Part shown: positions 1 to 7,896 of the stretch, one piece after another | How the letters are laid out: each line of letters begins with the position of its first letter | How positions within the stretch are numbered: the first letter of the stretch is position 1 | Source of the DNA: Collinsella sp. | GTDB taxonomy: Bacteria > Actinomycetota > Coriobacteriia > Coriobacteriales > Coriobacteriaceae | Assembly (NCBI GenBank): GCA_019414055.1 | Contig: DXMV01000010.1 | Span: 72,293-136,292 of the forward strand | Length of the DNA: 64,000 nucleotides | Reading direction: 5' to 3' | Translations under genes and position numbers: made by a program | Notes under the pieces: model-generated | The model's input: the letters and a program-made list of their open reading frames with translations, nothing else | What the model was told of the DNA's origin: nothing | Databases searched by the model: none

Positions 1-298
1 AGATCGGCTTTTCGACCAGCGGCACGATGTTGCGCTTCACGGCCTCGCGGGCAACGCCCAGATGCAGGTCGTTGGGCGTGGCGATAATGACGGCCTCGGG
101 CTTGACCTCGTCCATCATCTGGGCGGGATCGGTGTAAAACGGCACGCCGGCGGCCTCGGCCGTGGCGCGGGCGCCCTCAAAGGCGTCGGCGATGGCGACG
201 AGCTCGGCCTCGGGCTCCTCGGTGACAAAGCGGATGTGGTTGCGGCCCATGGCGCCGGCGCCGATGACGGCAATGCGGACGGGGTTGAGCTCAGACAT
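1..298 (-). CDS. Gfo/Idh/MocA family oxidoreductase, N-terminal part (runs off window)
   Basis: NAD(P)-dependent sugar/cyclitol dehydrogenase family. The visible N-terminus (MSELNPVRIAVIGAGAMGRN) is a Rossmann fold start with the GAGAMG dinucleotide-binding loop, followed by the family's N-D-L-H segment and the E-K-P motif at the window edge, where the catalytic domain is cut off. It lies 69 bp downstream of the OFA-type carrier and the SDR gene on the same strand, so the three probably form one catabolic operon. The substrate cannot be told from this fragment. Confidence 0.85.
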   Translation of the reverse strand, partial: MSELNPVRIAVIGAGAMGRNHIRFVTEEPEAELVAIADAFEGARATAEAAGVPFYTDPAQMMDEVKPEAVIIATPNDLHLGVAREAVKRNIVPLVEKPI

Positions 299-328
299 TT
301 CGACTCCTTAATACTGGTGGCTGGTGGA

Positions 329-359
329 ATGCGACAAAGGGACGGTCCCTTTGTCGCAT
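329..359. repeat. GACAAAGGGAC palindrome, copy 1
   Basis: Near-perfect inverted repeat (ATGCGACAAAGGGAC / GTCCCTTTGTCGCAT) in the gap between the Gfo/Idh gene and the MFS gene. The same palindrome recurs at 21680, 23229, 30502, 35400, 35529 and 42136, always between or at the ends of genes. Confidence 0.8.
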
Positions 360-367
360 CGGTAAAA

Positions 368-1624
368 CTAGGCGGACTTCTTCTTGCTGTCGGAGACCAT
401 CATGTAGACGGTGAGCACGACGGCAATGGCGGCGATCACGATGGCGCCGTAGAAGGACTGCTGGTAGGCGGCGCTGCCGGCCTCGGCGTGATACAGCACG
501 GCGGTGATGGGCTGGCTGATCCAGGTAGAAGCGGCGTAGCCCAGGAACATGATGCCGTAGTTGACGCCGATGTTGCTGGTGCCAAAGGCGCCACCGGTGA
601 GCGGCGGGTAGATGACGAGCAGGGCGCCAAAGCTAAAGCCGAGCAGGGCGAGCGCCACAAAGAACATGCTCTGTGTAAAGCTCATCGACATGATGACGAG
701 CGCGACGATGGTGACGACAAGGCTGATGAGCAGCGACTTGTAGGCGCCGAGCTTGTCGATGATCTGGCCAAAGGACAGACGGCCGACCAGGTTGGCGCAG
801 GTGTTGACGGAGACCACCACGCCGCCGAGGGCGACAGCCGCGGCGCTCGTGGGGTCGGCGAAGAGCTGGACGGCGGCGATGGAGGCAACCTTGCCCACGA
901 GCAGGGTGCCCGCGGTGGCGGCAAAGGCGAAGGTGACGATGAGGACCCAGAAGCGCGGGGTCTTGACCATCTCGCCCGGGGTGAGGTCACCGAAGGTGCC
1001 GGCGTGCGCGCCGCCCTTGGGGGCCTCGAAGCCCTCGGGCAGCCAGCCGGCCTCGGGGGCCTTCAGGAGCAGGGCGGAGGCAGCGATCATCACAAAGAAG
1101 ATGACGCCGAGTGCCTTGAGGGCGCCAAAGATGCCGAGGCTCGGGATGAGCAGCGAGGCGAGCACCGGGGACAGCACGGCGGGGCCGGCGGTCGAAGCGG
1201 CCAGGGTGATGCCGGAGGCGAGGCCCTTCTTGTCGATGAACCACTTTTGGCCGGTGGTGAGCGCCGGGTTGTAGCCCAGGCCATTGCCGATGGCGGCGAC
1301 GAGCGAGAACCACAGGTAGAACTGCCACGGCTCGGTAACGGTGCCGGACATGAACCAGCCCAGGCCGTAGCACACGGCGGCGGCGATCACGACGTTGCGC
1401 GGGCCGATCTTATCGGAGATGCGGCCGGCGAAGATGCCCGTTACGGCCATGATGGTCTGAAAGACCGGGAAAGCCCAGGTCAGGGCACTGGACCACTCGG
1501 GGTAGACGGCAAGCAGGTTCTTGCTCACGACGGAATACAGCGCGATGGAGCTGATGAAGAACATGGTGACGCACGCGGCGGAAAGCACGACGGCGCGACC
1601 CTTGTTGGAGTTGGTGGAAGTCAT
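368..1624 (-). CDS. MFS transporter, OFA (oxalate/formate antiporter)-like
   Basis: 418-residue integral membrane protein with about 12 hydrophobic segments. The MFS signature (GRISDKIGPRN) sits between helices 2 and 3, and the central loop carries the P-E-A-G-W-L-P-E-G-F motif typical of the oxalate:formate antiporter-like (OFA) subgroup, which moves small organic anions. Start ATG is preceded by an AAAGAG ribosome site. It lies between the SDR gene (66 bp upstream) and the Gfo/Idh gene, so it probably imports the substrate those dehydrogenases oxidise. The exact substrate is unknown. Confidence 0.8.
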   Translation of the reverse strand: MTSTNSNKGRAVVLSAACVTMFFISSIALYSVVSKNLLAVYPEWSSALTWAFPVFQTIMAVTGIFAGRISDKIGPRNVVIAAAVCYGLGWFMSGTVTEPWQFYLWFSLVAAIGNGLGYNPALTTGQKWFIDKKGLASGITLAASTAGPAVLSPVLASLLIPSLGIFGALKALGVIFFVMIAASALLLKAPEAGWLPEGFEAPKGGAHAGTFGDLTPGEMVKTPRFWVLIVTFAFAATAGTLLVGKVASIAAVQLFADPTSAAAVALGGVVVSVNTCANLVGRLSFGQIIDKLGAYKSLLISLVVTIVALVIMSMSFTQSMFFVALALLGFSFGALLVIYPPLTGGAFGTSNIGVNYGIMFLGYAASTWISQPITAVLYHAEAGSAAYQQSFYGAIVIAAIAVVLTVYMMVSDSKKKSA

Positions 1625-1689
1625 GGGACTCTTTCTAATCGATGCGGGGGAGGGGCGGGCATCACCGCGAGCCTCCCTGTCGGGCTGGT

Positions 1690-2571
1690 TTACTGGTCAG
1701 TCGGCTTTGCGACGCCGGACTCGTCGGACCAAAGCTCGACGCCCTTGTTCTTAAGATAGTTGTCGGCATAGGTGCGACGGCCGCCGGGCTTGGCGGTGAG
1801 GTCGCCCATCATGTTGGAGAAGCCGCCATCGACCTTGATGGCGTCGCCGGTGGTAAAGTCCGAGCGCTTGGACGCTAGGAACATGACGGCGTTGGCGATA
1901 TCGCTGACCTCGCCGATGCGGCGCGTAGCGATAAGACGGCTGCGGCTCTTCTCGACCTCGGGATCGGCGTAAAAGCTCGCCGACATGGGGGTCTTGACAA
2001 AGCAGGGCTCGACGCAGTTGGAGCGCACGCCGTAGGGGCCCCACTCGGCAGCCAGCATCTTGGACATCATGTTGACGCCCGCCTTGGTGGAGCTGTACAC
2101 GCCCGAGAACGTCTCGGGGGAGTGGCTGGCAACGGTCGAGATGTGAACCAGGCGACCCTGGCCGGCCTTAATCATCTCGCGACCAAAGCGCTGCGAGGTG
2201 ATGAAGTAGCCGGTAAGGTTGACGTTGAGGACCTCGTTCCAGTCGGAGAGCGGCAGGTCCTCCATGGCGGCGAAGCGCAGGATGCCGGCGGTGTTGACGA
2301 GAACGTCGACGCGACCGAAGTCGGCGATCGTGGCGTCGACGGCGGCCTGGACCTCGTCCTCGTTGCAGGCGTTCATCTTGTAGCCCTCGGCGTGGATACC
2401 AAACTCGGCGGCGAGGTCGGCGGCCGCGGCCTTGACCTTCTCCTCGTCCAGGTCGAGCAGGACGACATTGGCGCCGTTGCGGGCGAACTCGCGGCAAATC
2501 TCGACGCCCATACCGCCGAGTGCGCCGGTCACGGCGCAGACATCGCCCTCGAGCTTAAGCCAATTGCTCAT
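1690..2571 (-). CDS. Short-chain dehydrogenase/reductase
   Basis: 293-residue classical SDR. The N-terminal Rossmann motif TGALGGMG (near residue 15) binds NAD(P); NTAG follows near residue 90. The catalytic Ser lies in the HISTV strand and the Tyr/Lys pair in YSSTK. A ~45-residue tail after the usual V-D-G-G-F end is longer than in most SDRs. It is the first gene of the minus-strand cluster, so a LysR protein reading the other way is its likely regulator. The pattern of SDR plus anion carrier plus Gfo/Idh dehydrogenase suggests polyol or sugar-acid catabolism, but substrate specificity is not visible. Confidence 0.85.
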   Translation of the reverse strand: MSNWLKLEGDVCAVTGALGGMGVEICREFARNGANVVLLDLDEEKVKAAAADLAAEFGIHAEGYKMNACNEDEVQAAVDATIADFGRVDVLVNTAGILRFAAMEDLPLSDWNEVLNVNLTGYFITSQRFGREMIKAGQGRLVHISTVASHSPETFSGVYSSTKAGVNMMSKMLAAEWGPYGVRSNCVEPCFVKTPMSASFYADPEVEKSRSRLIATRRIGEVSDIANAVMFLASKRSDFTTGDAIKVDGGFSNMMGDLTAKPGGRRTYADNYLKNKGVELWSDESGVAKPTDQ

Positions 2572-2713
2572 AGGAACTTCCCTTCTTGTGCCTCCTGTGG
2601 GCCGCTCCCATTAATTGACCCACGTGGTTTTCGCTGGTTATCGTATGCTTTGGATTTGCGCAGGTGAATTGCATATTTGTTAGAATGGCGTTAACCGTAG
2701 GTTTACACTGTGC

Positions 2714-2732
2714 ATTGAGGTTTGTTCTCAAT
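2714..2732. promoter_or_regulatory. Candidate LysR box
   Basis: ATTGAG-N7-CTCAAT, a perfect 6-7-6 inverted repeat of the T-N11-A type used by LysR-type regulators, lies in the 232-bp divergent gap between the SDR operon and the LysR gene. An overlapping CTCAATTGAG palindrome extends it. Binding is inferred from position and symmetry only. Confidence 0.5.
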
Positions 2733-2803
2733 TGAGCGCGTGACCTGCCAAAACGACCCCCTGCGGCCGCGCATGGCCGCAGGCGCGAAAACGGGAGATT
2801 GAC

Positions 2804-3685
2804 ATGTACGATCGACGACTCGAGGCCATAACGGCCGCCGCGGAGCTGGGAAGTTTCTCGCGTGCGGCGGCAAAACTGCGCGTGTCGACCCCGGCGCTTG
2901 TCAAACAGGTGTCGGGCTTTGAGGCCGAGTTTGGCATCACGCTGTTCGAGCGCTCACATTCGGGCGTCAAGGTGACGCCGGCGGGCGCGCTTCTGGTGGA
3001 CGATGCGCGTTCGATCATGCGCCAGTCCGATGATGCGCTGCGTCGCGCCCGACGCGCGGCGGGCGATGGTGGCGCCGTGCGTCTGGGCGTGTCGATGATG
3101 TGCCCGGGGCGCCAGACACTGTCGATGTGGACGGGCATCCACGAGCTGGAGCCATCGCTGCGTTTTGAGATTGTGCCGGTGCCTGACCTCTATGACGAGC
3201 GCGAGACCGTCATGCGCAGTCTGGGGCGCGAGGTGGATGTAGTGCAGTCGAGTTTTTCGACCCCGCGCTGGGGCGACGCCTGCCAAAAGCTCCTCATCGT
3301 CAACGTGCCGTTTTATATCGACGTGCCGCGCACGAGCCCGCTGGCGCGCAAGACACGCATTACGGTCGCCGACTTGGAGGGCATGCGCCTGCGCGTGCTC
3401 CGCCACGGCAACGACGCCATGGACAGCTTGCGTATCGACCTTTTGGCCGATGGCGGCATGGACGTGATCGACGTGGACAGTTTTGACTTTGCGCTCTTTA
3501 ACGAGGCCGAGGAAAAGGGCGACGCGGTTCTCACCTGCGGAGCATGGTCGGGCGTGCATCCGGCCTTTGTGGGCGTACCGTTCCTATGCGGCCGCGAGGT
3601 GCCGGTCTACTTGCACTACCCGCTCGAGCCCACCCTCCAAGTCCAAAAATTCGTCAACGCCATGGCCCAACTCCTCAGTAGCTAA
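2804..3685 (+). CDS. LysR family transcriptional regulator
   Basis: 293-residue LysR-type activator/repressor. The winged helix-turn-helix occupies residues ~4-62, including GSFSRAAAKLRVSTPALVKQ and the LFERS turn. The rest is the periplasmic-binding-protein-like effector domain. RBS GGGAGA sits before the ATG. It is divergent from the SDR-MFS-Gfo/Idh cluster, the standard arrangement for a LysR gene and its target. The effector is presumably a substrate or intermediate of that cluster (inference). Confidence 0.88.
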   Translation: MYDRRLEAITAAAELGSFSRAAAKLRVSTPALVKQVSGFEAEFGITLFERSHSGVKVTPAGALLVDDARSIMRQSDDALRRARRAAGDGGAVRLGVSMMCPGRQTLSMWTGIHELEPSLRFEIVPVPDLYDERETVMRSLGREVDVVQSSFSTPRWGDACQKLLIVNVPFYIDVPRTSPLARKTRITVADLEGMRLRVLRHGNDAMDSLRIDLLADGGMDVIDVDSFDFALFNEAEEKGDAVLTCGAWSGVHPAFVGVPFLCGREVPVYLHYPLEPTLQVQKFVNAMAQLLSS

Positions 3686-3711
3686 TTTAGGACGGGGCTT
3701 TTTTAGCTACT
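3677..3711. terminator. Hairpin after LysR gene, carrying left copy of an inverted 19-mer
   Basis: AGTAGCTAA and TTAGCTACT form a 9-bp stem that overlaps the end of the LysR gene. Within it, 3690-3708 reads GGACGGGGCTTTTTTAGCT, which recurs as an exact reverse complement at 11021-11039 on the far side of the pilus/GGDEF segment. It could act as a weak terminator; its meaning as a boundary is discussed in the findings. Confidence 0.5.
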
Positions 3712-3779
3712 TTCGCCGCACTACCAGCACAATGCAAAAAATGATGCGAAAAATGACTGCAAATCGGTCACGCATGATT

Positions 3780-3808
3780 TTGCTTTTGCCCTGGGCTGGT
3801 TGTAGAAT
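3780..3808 (+). promoter_or_regulatory. Promoter of the pilus operon
   Basis: TTGCTT and TAGAAT separated by 17 bp, a good sigma-70-type promoter, about 100 bp before the adhesin start. A 9-G tract lies ~56 bp downstream of the -10, within the predicted untranslated leader. Confidence 0.55.
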
Positions 3809-3863
3809 CAAAAAGCTTAAACGAACTACTTGTGCAGCTTGCGCGAAAGCTCGGGCTGCGGCT

Positions 3864-3872
3864 GGGGGGGGG
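3864..3872 (+). repeat. 9-G homopolymer in the pilus leader
   Basis: Run of nine G in the predicted 5' leader of the pilus operon. A TTG-initiated upstream extension of the adhesin frame (from 3830) would read through it, so it could be untranslated leader or part of an alternative N-terminus. Such runs are prone to slipped-strand length change. Confidence 0.7.
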
Positions 3873-3910
3873 ATGCGCCCGTGCAGGGTCCTTTCGGTCA
3901 TATTGCGTCG

Positions 3911-6900
3911 ATGCGCCGCACCTTTATGATGTTGGCAGCGGCCTTATGCGTGTTCGTTATGGCCGGGGGGGGGTTGCCCTCGCGCGCGTACGGTGACGAT
4001 GGCAACCTTATAACAAACCCAAACTTTCTTAACCAAGCTACTGGCTGGTCGACGACCTCTCCGAATGAGAGAATCGGCGAGACGATGAAGCTCGAGCTTT
4101 CCACGCAGCTCCTCAAGCCCCAAACGAACACCAAACAAGCTAACGGCAATCACTTTGCGCTTGCGTGGAATTTTAGGCCACAGGGCACCAATCTTTATTT
4201 TGAACCTGGATCAACCTACACCACCTTTTCCACCCAGAGCGGCGCCACGTACGAGTGGGGCCTCAACCATCGCGCCGCAACCGACCACGACGTGCTGATG
4301 CTCACGATGGGTCCTCAGCAGGAGAATCTGTCGATTAACAGCGCGGGCCAAGACCAGCTCATGCAGCTGCGGGCTTGGCTTAAGGCGCAGGTCAAGATGC
4401 CCCAGGGAAATACCGTTGAGCAGTACACCGTTTACAGCGATCCCTTTGCCGCAAATGGCGGCTTTGCTGGTAACAGCGCTGACGGATCTCACTTTTCGTT
4501 TGAACAGAGCGACGGCCGCATCGCGCTTTCGGTGTGGCTCGTAAGCTCTAACGGACAGGGTTGGTTCTCCTTTGGCACCAACAGCACGCATTATTATCGA
4601 GATCTTCCCGAACAAGACGATGAGTTTGCCTATCAGGCGGACTATACCGCAGCGTCCGACAAAACGATGCTTGCGCTGACTTGCTACGATTCAAATCTTA
4701 CGGGGGCGAACGAACAATACCGGGAGTGGTTTGGTAATCTGGTCAACGACGTTCACGTGGAAAAGCAGGGCACACGTGACATCTATAGTGATTTTGCCAA
4801 GGTGTATAAAGAAAATTCGTCCGAGACCATGACAACGCTCACAAACTATGCGTTCTCGACCTCGAATCTTAAGAACGAGAATACGAACATTGCTAACGGC
4901 AGCTTTGAAGAGGATATACATCTAGGGAACCAGAGGCCCAGCAAGTTTACGTTGTGCTCGCCCCATTGGCGTACGACCGAGACGGACCATCGTATCGAGA
5001 TCGTTGCCAAGAACGACTACTATATCGACCCAGTTGGGCATTCTGTTACGTTTACGCCCTCCGAGGGTGACTATGCAGCCGAGCTCAACGCACACGAGGC
5101 GAGTTCGCTCTACCAATATGTGACGACCGAGCCGGGAAAACAGTACGAGTGGGGGCTCGACCACCGCGGCCGCTCGGGTCGAGACGCCATGGCCCTTATC
5201 ATCGGTCCGCGACAAGAAAACGAGCCGTACAAGGACAATCAAAAGGCACTCGATCAGTACCAGCAAATTGTTCAATGGATTCAAATGAGCGTCGATAACT
5301 ATGTCGGCTTGGATGTGGTCAATTTTTCCCAATCGGGCTGCAGCAAAAAGATCATCCTGTATTCAACCAAGTTTGACAAAGTGGGCGGATTTGCCAATGC
5401 GTCCAGCGGAAGCGCGTTCTCATGGACGGCCGATGCGGAGCATACCGAAAAATGGTGCGTATGGATCATGGCGTCCGAAAACGACGCGTGGGCTTCCTAC
5501 GGTTCCAACGCGCTCGAGCAGAGCAAAAAGGTTGACTACGACTATACCTACACCATTCCGGATGGCCAAAACCAGAGCGTCTTTGCTTTTGTGGCCTACA
5601 ACACGGCCAACGGGAGCAATTCGACCGGCAACTTCCTCGACAATATCTCGTTTAGGGAGTTCTATCGCATCGAGACATACACGACGCCCAACGGAAGCGG
5701 AACGTATTTTTATAACGCCAATACCAAGACGGCGGACTTTACCTATGCCAAAAACTACGTAGGTAAACAGGAGAAGAACTCCTACTTTATGGTCGATGCC
5801 AAACGCGATGACGGGGCAGTCTTTATCGGTGCTTTTGTCAACGGCGAGTTCTATTCCGCAGACGACGACGCACATTGGACCAGATTGGAAGATGGTACCT
5901 ATCGCTTTGAGGTCGACAAGGTCACAAAGCACTACAAAGTGCACCTCGTGTTTTCCAAGGCAGGCGTTCAATACGATGTGAACGGCGGCAAAGCGTATCA
6001 CTACGATCCGTACAATGAGTCCACGGGCGATTTCGTGCAGCTTTCTGGCGCTGGAGCGAGCTATACCTCCCATGCTGCCGTTGGACAAAACGACGACTGG
6101 AAGTTTATGGGCTGGGAGTACGCGGGCTCGGGAAAAGCCGTTCGCTTCGATGCCAAACACACGGTGACCCATACAGCTCCCGAGGGCACCACGGATTCCG
6201 GCACTCTTACCATTAAGGGCAAGAAGGTCAATCCGGATACCGGTGCTGTGGGCGATGCGGTAACCGTCGAAAACATTCCCGAGAGCCAGGGCGCGACGTT
6301 CGTGGCGCAATGGAAGTATCGTCAGGCCTTTGTTGCCCAGCTTAAAAATGCCGATGGCACGTGGAGCAACGTAACGACGGGCGGCACGGTCAGCTCCAAG
6401 CTTAAGGGGGCAAAGGGCTCCATCGATGCCGGGGATGGCTCGGGCAAGGACGAGGACGCGTACAAAAAATCGGGCGTTGCCTACTTTGTGGATGACGGCA
6501 CGTTTGTGGAGGCGGTGGCCGCTCCCAAGGAGGGCTATCACTTTGAGGGTTGGTACGACCTATCGAATCCGGACGCCCCGGAGCTGCTGTCGTCTTCACC
6601 CACCTATACGTACAACGTAAAAGATCGCCATACGGGATGCGTATACGCACGATTCACCCCGCGCACCTACACACTCAAGGTTTCCAAGATCGTTACGGGC
6701 AATATGGGCGACAAGCGTGCCTACTTTAAGATGACGGCGACCTTTACGGGCCTCAAGGCTGGTCAGACCTACGCCATCGAGTATTCGGATGCGTCTGCCC
6801 AAGGCAGCCATGCGCTCGTGGCGCGACCGAATGATCGGGCCGAGACCGTGGAAAACAAGACGGCCTTTACGGCCGATGGCCAGGGCAAGGCGACCGTGCC

Positions 6901-7216
6901 GTTTGCCGTTAAGGACGGCCTGACCGTTTCGATTAAGGCGCTGGATTACAACGCGGTCTATACCGTGAGCGAAGACGATTATTCGTCGTTGGGGTACCAC
7001 GCCGAGCTTACGGGTGCGAGCGGCACGCTCAACGGTCCGCGTGTGACCGTTGCCGTTGAAGCTAAGGCCACCAATTCCCGACAGGTCGCGGTGCCTACGG
7101 GTATTACGCGCAACCCCATCTATGCCCTGGCGATTTTGGCCGCCGGCGTGCTGTTGGCTACGGGCATGGTTGCGCTGCGTTTACGCCGCGGCTCCAAGAG
7201 GGGCGGGCGCCTATGA
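3911..7216 (+). CDS. Large sortase-anchored pilus adhesin / tip protein
   Basis: 1101-residue secreted surface protein. A signal peptide (residues 1-~29) is followed by two related ~280-residue beta-rich modules (about 32-300 and 325-612). Each opens with an N-x-x-x-N-G/P-x-F line and contains Y-E-W-G-L-x-H-R and G-P-x-Q-E-N, resembling carbohydrate-binding/DUF642-type modules. A linker and two InlB B-repeat-like segments (W-x-x-x-G-W) follow, then a DUF7601-like pilin domain (V-T-G-N-M-G-D-K, ~930-1055) that is shared with the downstream pilin. The C-terminus has a VPTGI sorting motif (1061-1065), a hydrophobic helix and a basic tail. The ATG at 3911 was chosen because the signal peptide begins there; a TTG start at 3830 would bury it. 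Nine G in the signal-peptide codons could switch the gene on and off. It overlaps the next gene by 4 bp (ATGA). Confidence 0.82.
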   Translation: MRRTFMMLAAALCVFVMAGGGLPSRAYGDDGNLITNPNFLNQATGWSTTSPNERIGETMKLELSTQLLKPQTNTKQANGNHFALAWNFRPQGTNLYFEPGSTYTTFSTQSGATYEWGLNHRAATDHDVLMLTMGPQQENLSINSAGQDQLMQLRAWLKAQVKMPQGNTVEQYTVYSDPFAANGGFAGNSADGSHFSFEQSDGRIALSVWLVSSNGQGWFSFGTNSTHYYRDLPEQDDEFAYQADYTAASDKTMLALTCYDSNLTGANEQYREWFGNLVNDVHVEKQGTRDIYSDFAKVYKENSSETMTTLTNYAFSTSNLKNENTNIANGSFEEDIHLGNQRPSKFTLCSPHWRTTETDHRIEIVAKNDYYIDPVGHSVTFTPSEGDYAAELNAHEASSLYQYVTTEPGKQYEWGLDHRGRSGRDAMALIIGPRQENEPYKDNQKALDQYQQIVQWIQMSVDNYVGLDVVNFSQSGCSKKIILYSTKFDKVGGFANASSGSAFSWTADAEHTEKWCVWIMASENDAWASYGSNALEQSKKVDYDYTYTIPDGQNQSVFAFVAYNTANGSNSTGNFLDNISFREFYRIETYTTPNGSGTYFYNANTKTADFTYAKNYVGKQEKNSYFMVDAKRDDGAVFIGAFVNGEFYSADDDAHWTRLEDGTYRFEVDKVTKHYKVHLVFSKAGVQYDVNGGKAYHYDPYNESTGDFVQLSGAGASYTSHAAVGQNDDWKFMGWEYAGSGKAVRFDAKHTVTHTAPEGTTDSGTLTIKGKKVNPDTGAVGDAVTVENIPESQGATFVAQWKYRQAFVAQLKNADGTWSNVTTGGTVSSKLKGAKGSIDAGDGSGKDEDAYKKSGVAYFVDDGTFVEAVAAPKEGYHFEGWYDLSNPDAPELLSSSPTYTYNVKDRHTGCVYARFTPRTYTLKVSKIVTGNMGDKRAYFKMTATFTGLKAGQTYAIEYSDASAQGSHALVARPNDRAETVENKTAFTADGQGKATVPFAVKDGLTVSIKALDYNAVYTVSEDDYSSLGYHAELTGASGTLNGPRVTVAVEAKATNSRQVAVPTGITRNPIYALAILAAGVLLATGMVALRLRRGSKRGGRL
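3965..3973 (+). repeat. 9-G homopolymer inside adhesin signal-peptide codons
   Basis: Nine consecutive G encode three glycines of the adhesin signal peptide (M-A-G-G-G-L-P). Gain or loss of one G would frameshift the gene within its first ~25 codons. The assembled sequence is in the ON frame. Confidence 0.85.
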
Positions 7217-7845
7217 GAAGACATGGCGCCAGCAATGCTGGTGATGGGCCAGCCGCACGAGCGGCCCCGCAGGGAAGACCCCGGGGCTCGCGGTATTCGG
7301 CCGCGTCGAACGTGAGGTTGGGCGCCCATGCGGCGCCAGATCTGGGAGAAGCGGACGACCGGCGCGATATCGTGGGTTTTCTGGCGCGCTTGGCATTTTT
7401 TGTCGTGACGCTCTGGCTGCTCTTTGGCGTGGTCTTGGGCGTGGGTGCAGTCACGACTGGCGAGATGGCCCCGCGTATCTGTTCGGGTGACGTCATGCTC
7501 TACTGGAGGTTCAGCCAGAGCTTCAACGAGGGTGACGTGGTGGTATACACCGCGGATGGCGCAGAGCGCCTAGGCCGCGTGGTTGCCCGTCCCGGTGATG
7601 AGGTCACGATTACCGAGGAAGGCGAGCTCATGGTTAACGGGGCTGTTGTTGTGGAAAGCGACATCACCACGCCGACGCCGCGCTATGAGTCTGCTGTGGA
7701 CTATCCCGTGCGCCTGGGAACGGATGAGTTCTTTGTACTGGCAGATTTGCGTGAGGGCGGCCACGACAGCCGCCTGTACGGGCCGATTGCCCGCTCGCAG
7801 ATCAAGGGCAACGTGATCAGCGTGCTGCGCAGGTCGAACCTGTAG
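7213..7845 (+). CDS. sipA: SipA-like, catalytically dead signal peptidase homologue (pilus assembly factor)
   Basis: 210-residue type I signal peptidase fold with one N-terminal membrane helix (~53-80). The usual G-S-M catalytic serine motif reads T-G-E-M, placing Glu84 where the nucleophile should be. The usual K-R-x-x-G-x-P-G-D lysine motif reads G-R-V-V-A-R-P-G-D, placing Gly121 at the general-base lysine. Both active-site residues are therefore missing, as known for SipA of Streptococcus pyogenes, a chaperone-like protein needed for pilus polymerisation. Its place between adhesin and pilin genes also matches SipA. The start codon overlaps the adhesin stop (ATGA), implying translational coupling. 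An active peptidase is unlikely but not excluded. Confidence 0.8.
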   Translation: MRRHGASNAGDGPAARAAPQGRPRGSRYSAASNVRLGAHAAPDLGEADDRRDIVGFLARLAFFVVTLWLLFGVVLGVGAVTTGEMAPRICSGDVMLYWRFSQSFNEGDVVVYTADGAERLGRVVARPGDEVTITEEGELMVNGAVVVESDITTPTPRYESAVDYPVRLGTDEFFVLADLREGGHDSRLYGPIARSQIKGNVISVLRRSNL

Positions 7846-7867
7846 GCACGGAGATTGGTTTTATTAA

Positions 7868-7879
7868 GGGCATATGCCC
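7868..7879 (+). repeat. 12-bp palindrome before the pilin gene
   Basis: GGGCATATGCCC, a perfect palindrome just upstream of the pilin ribosome site (GAGGAAGGA). It may form a small hairpin that sets pilin versus adhesin expression; there is no direct evidence. Confidence 0.4.
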
Positions 7880-7896
7880 GAGAGGAAGGATACAAC

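Noticed and set aside
62..1759. 565-codon plus-strand frame at the window start
   Set aside because: Antisense to the OFA-type carrier, with low-complexity Gly/Asp/Ala sequence and no domain.
1690..2571. Bile-acid hydroxysteroid dehydrogenase
   Set aside because: Only general SDR motifs are seen and the neighbours point to small-anion or sugar-acid catabolism; no specific steroid signature was recognised.
3830..3910. Longer adhesin start (TTG)
   Set aside because: It would place 27 polar residues before the signal peptide; kept only as an alternative frame crossing the first G tract.
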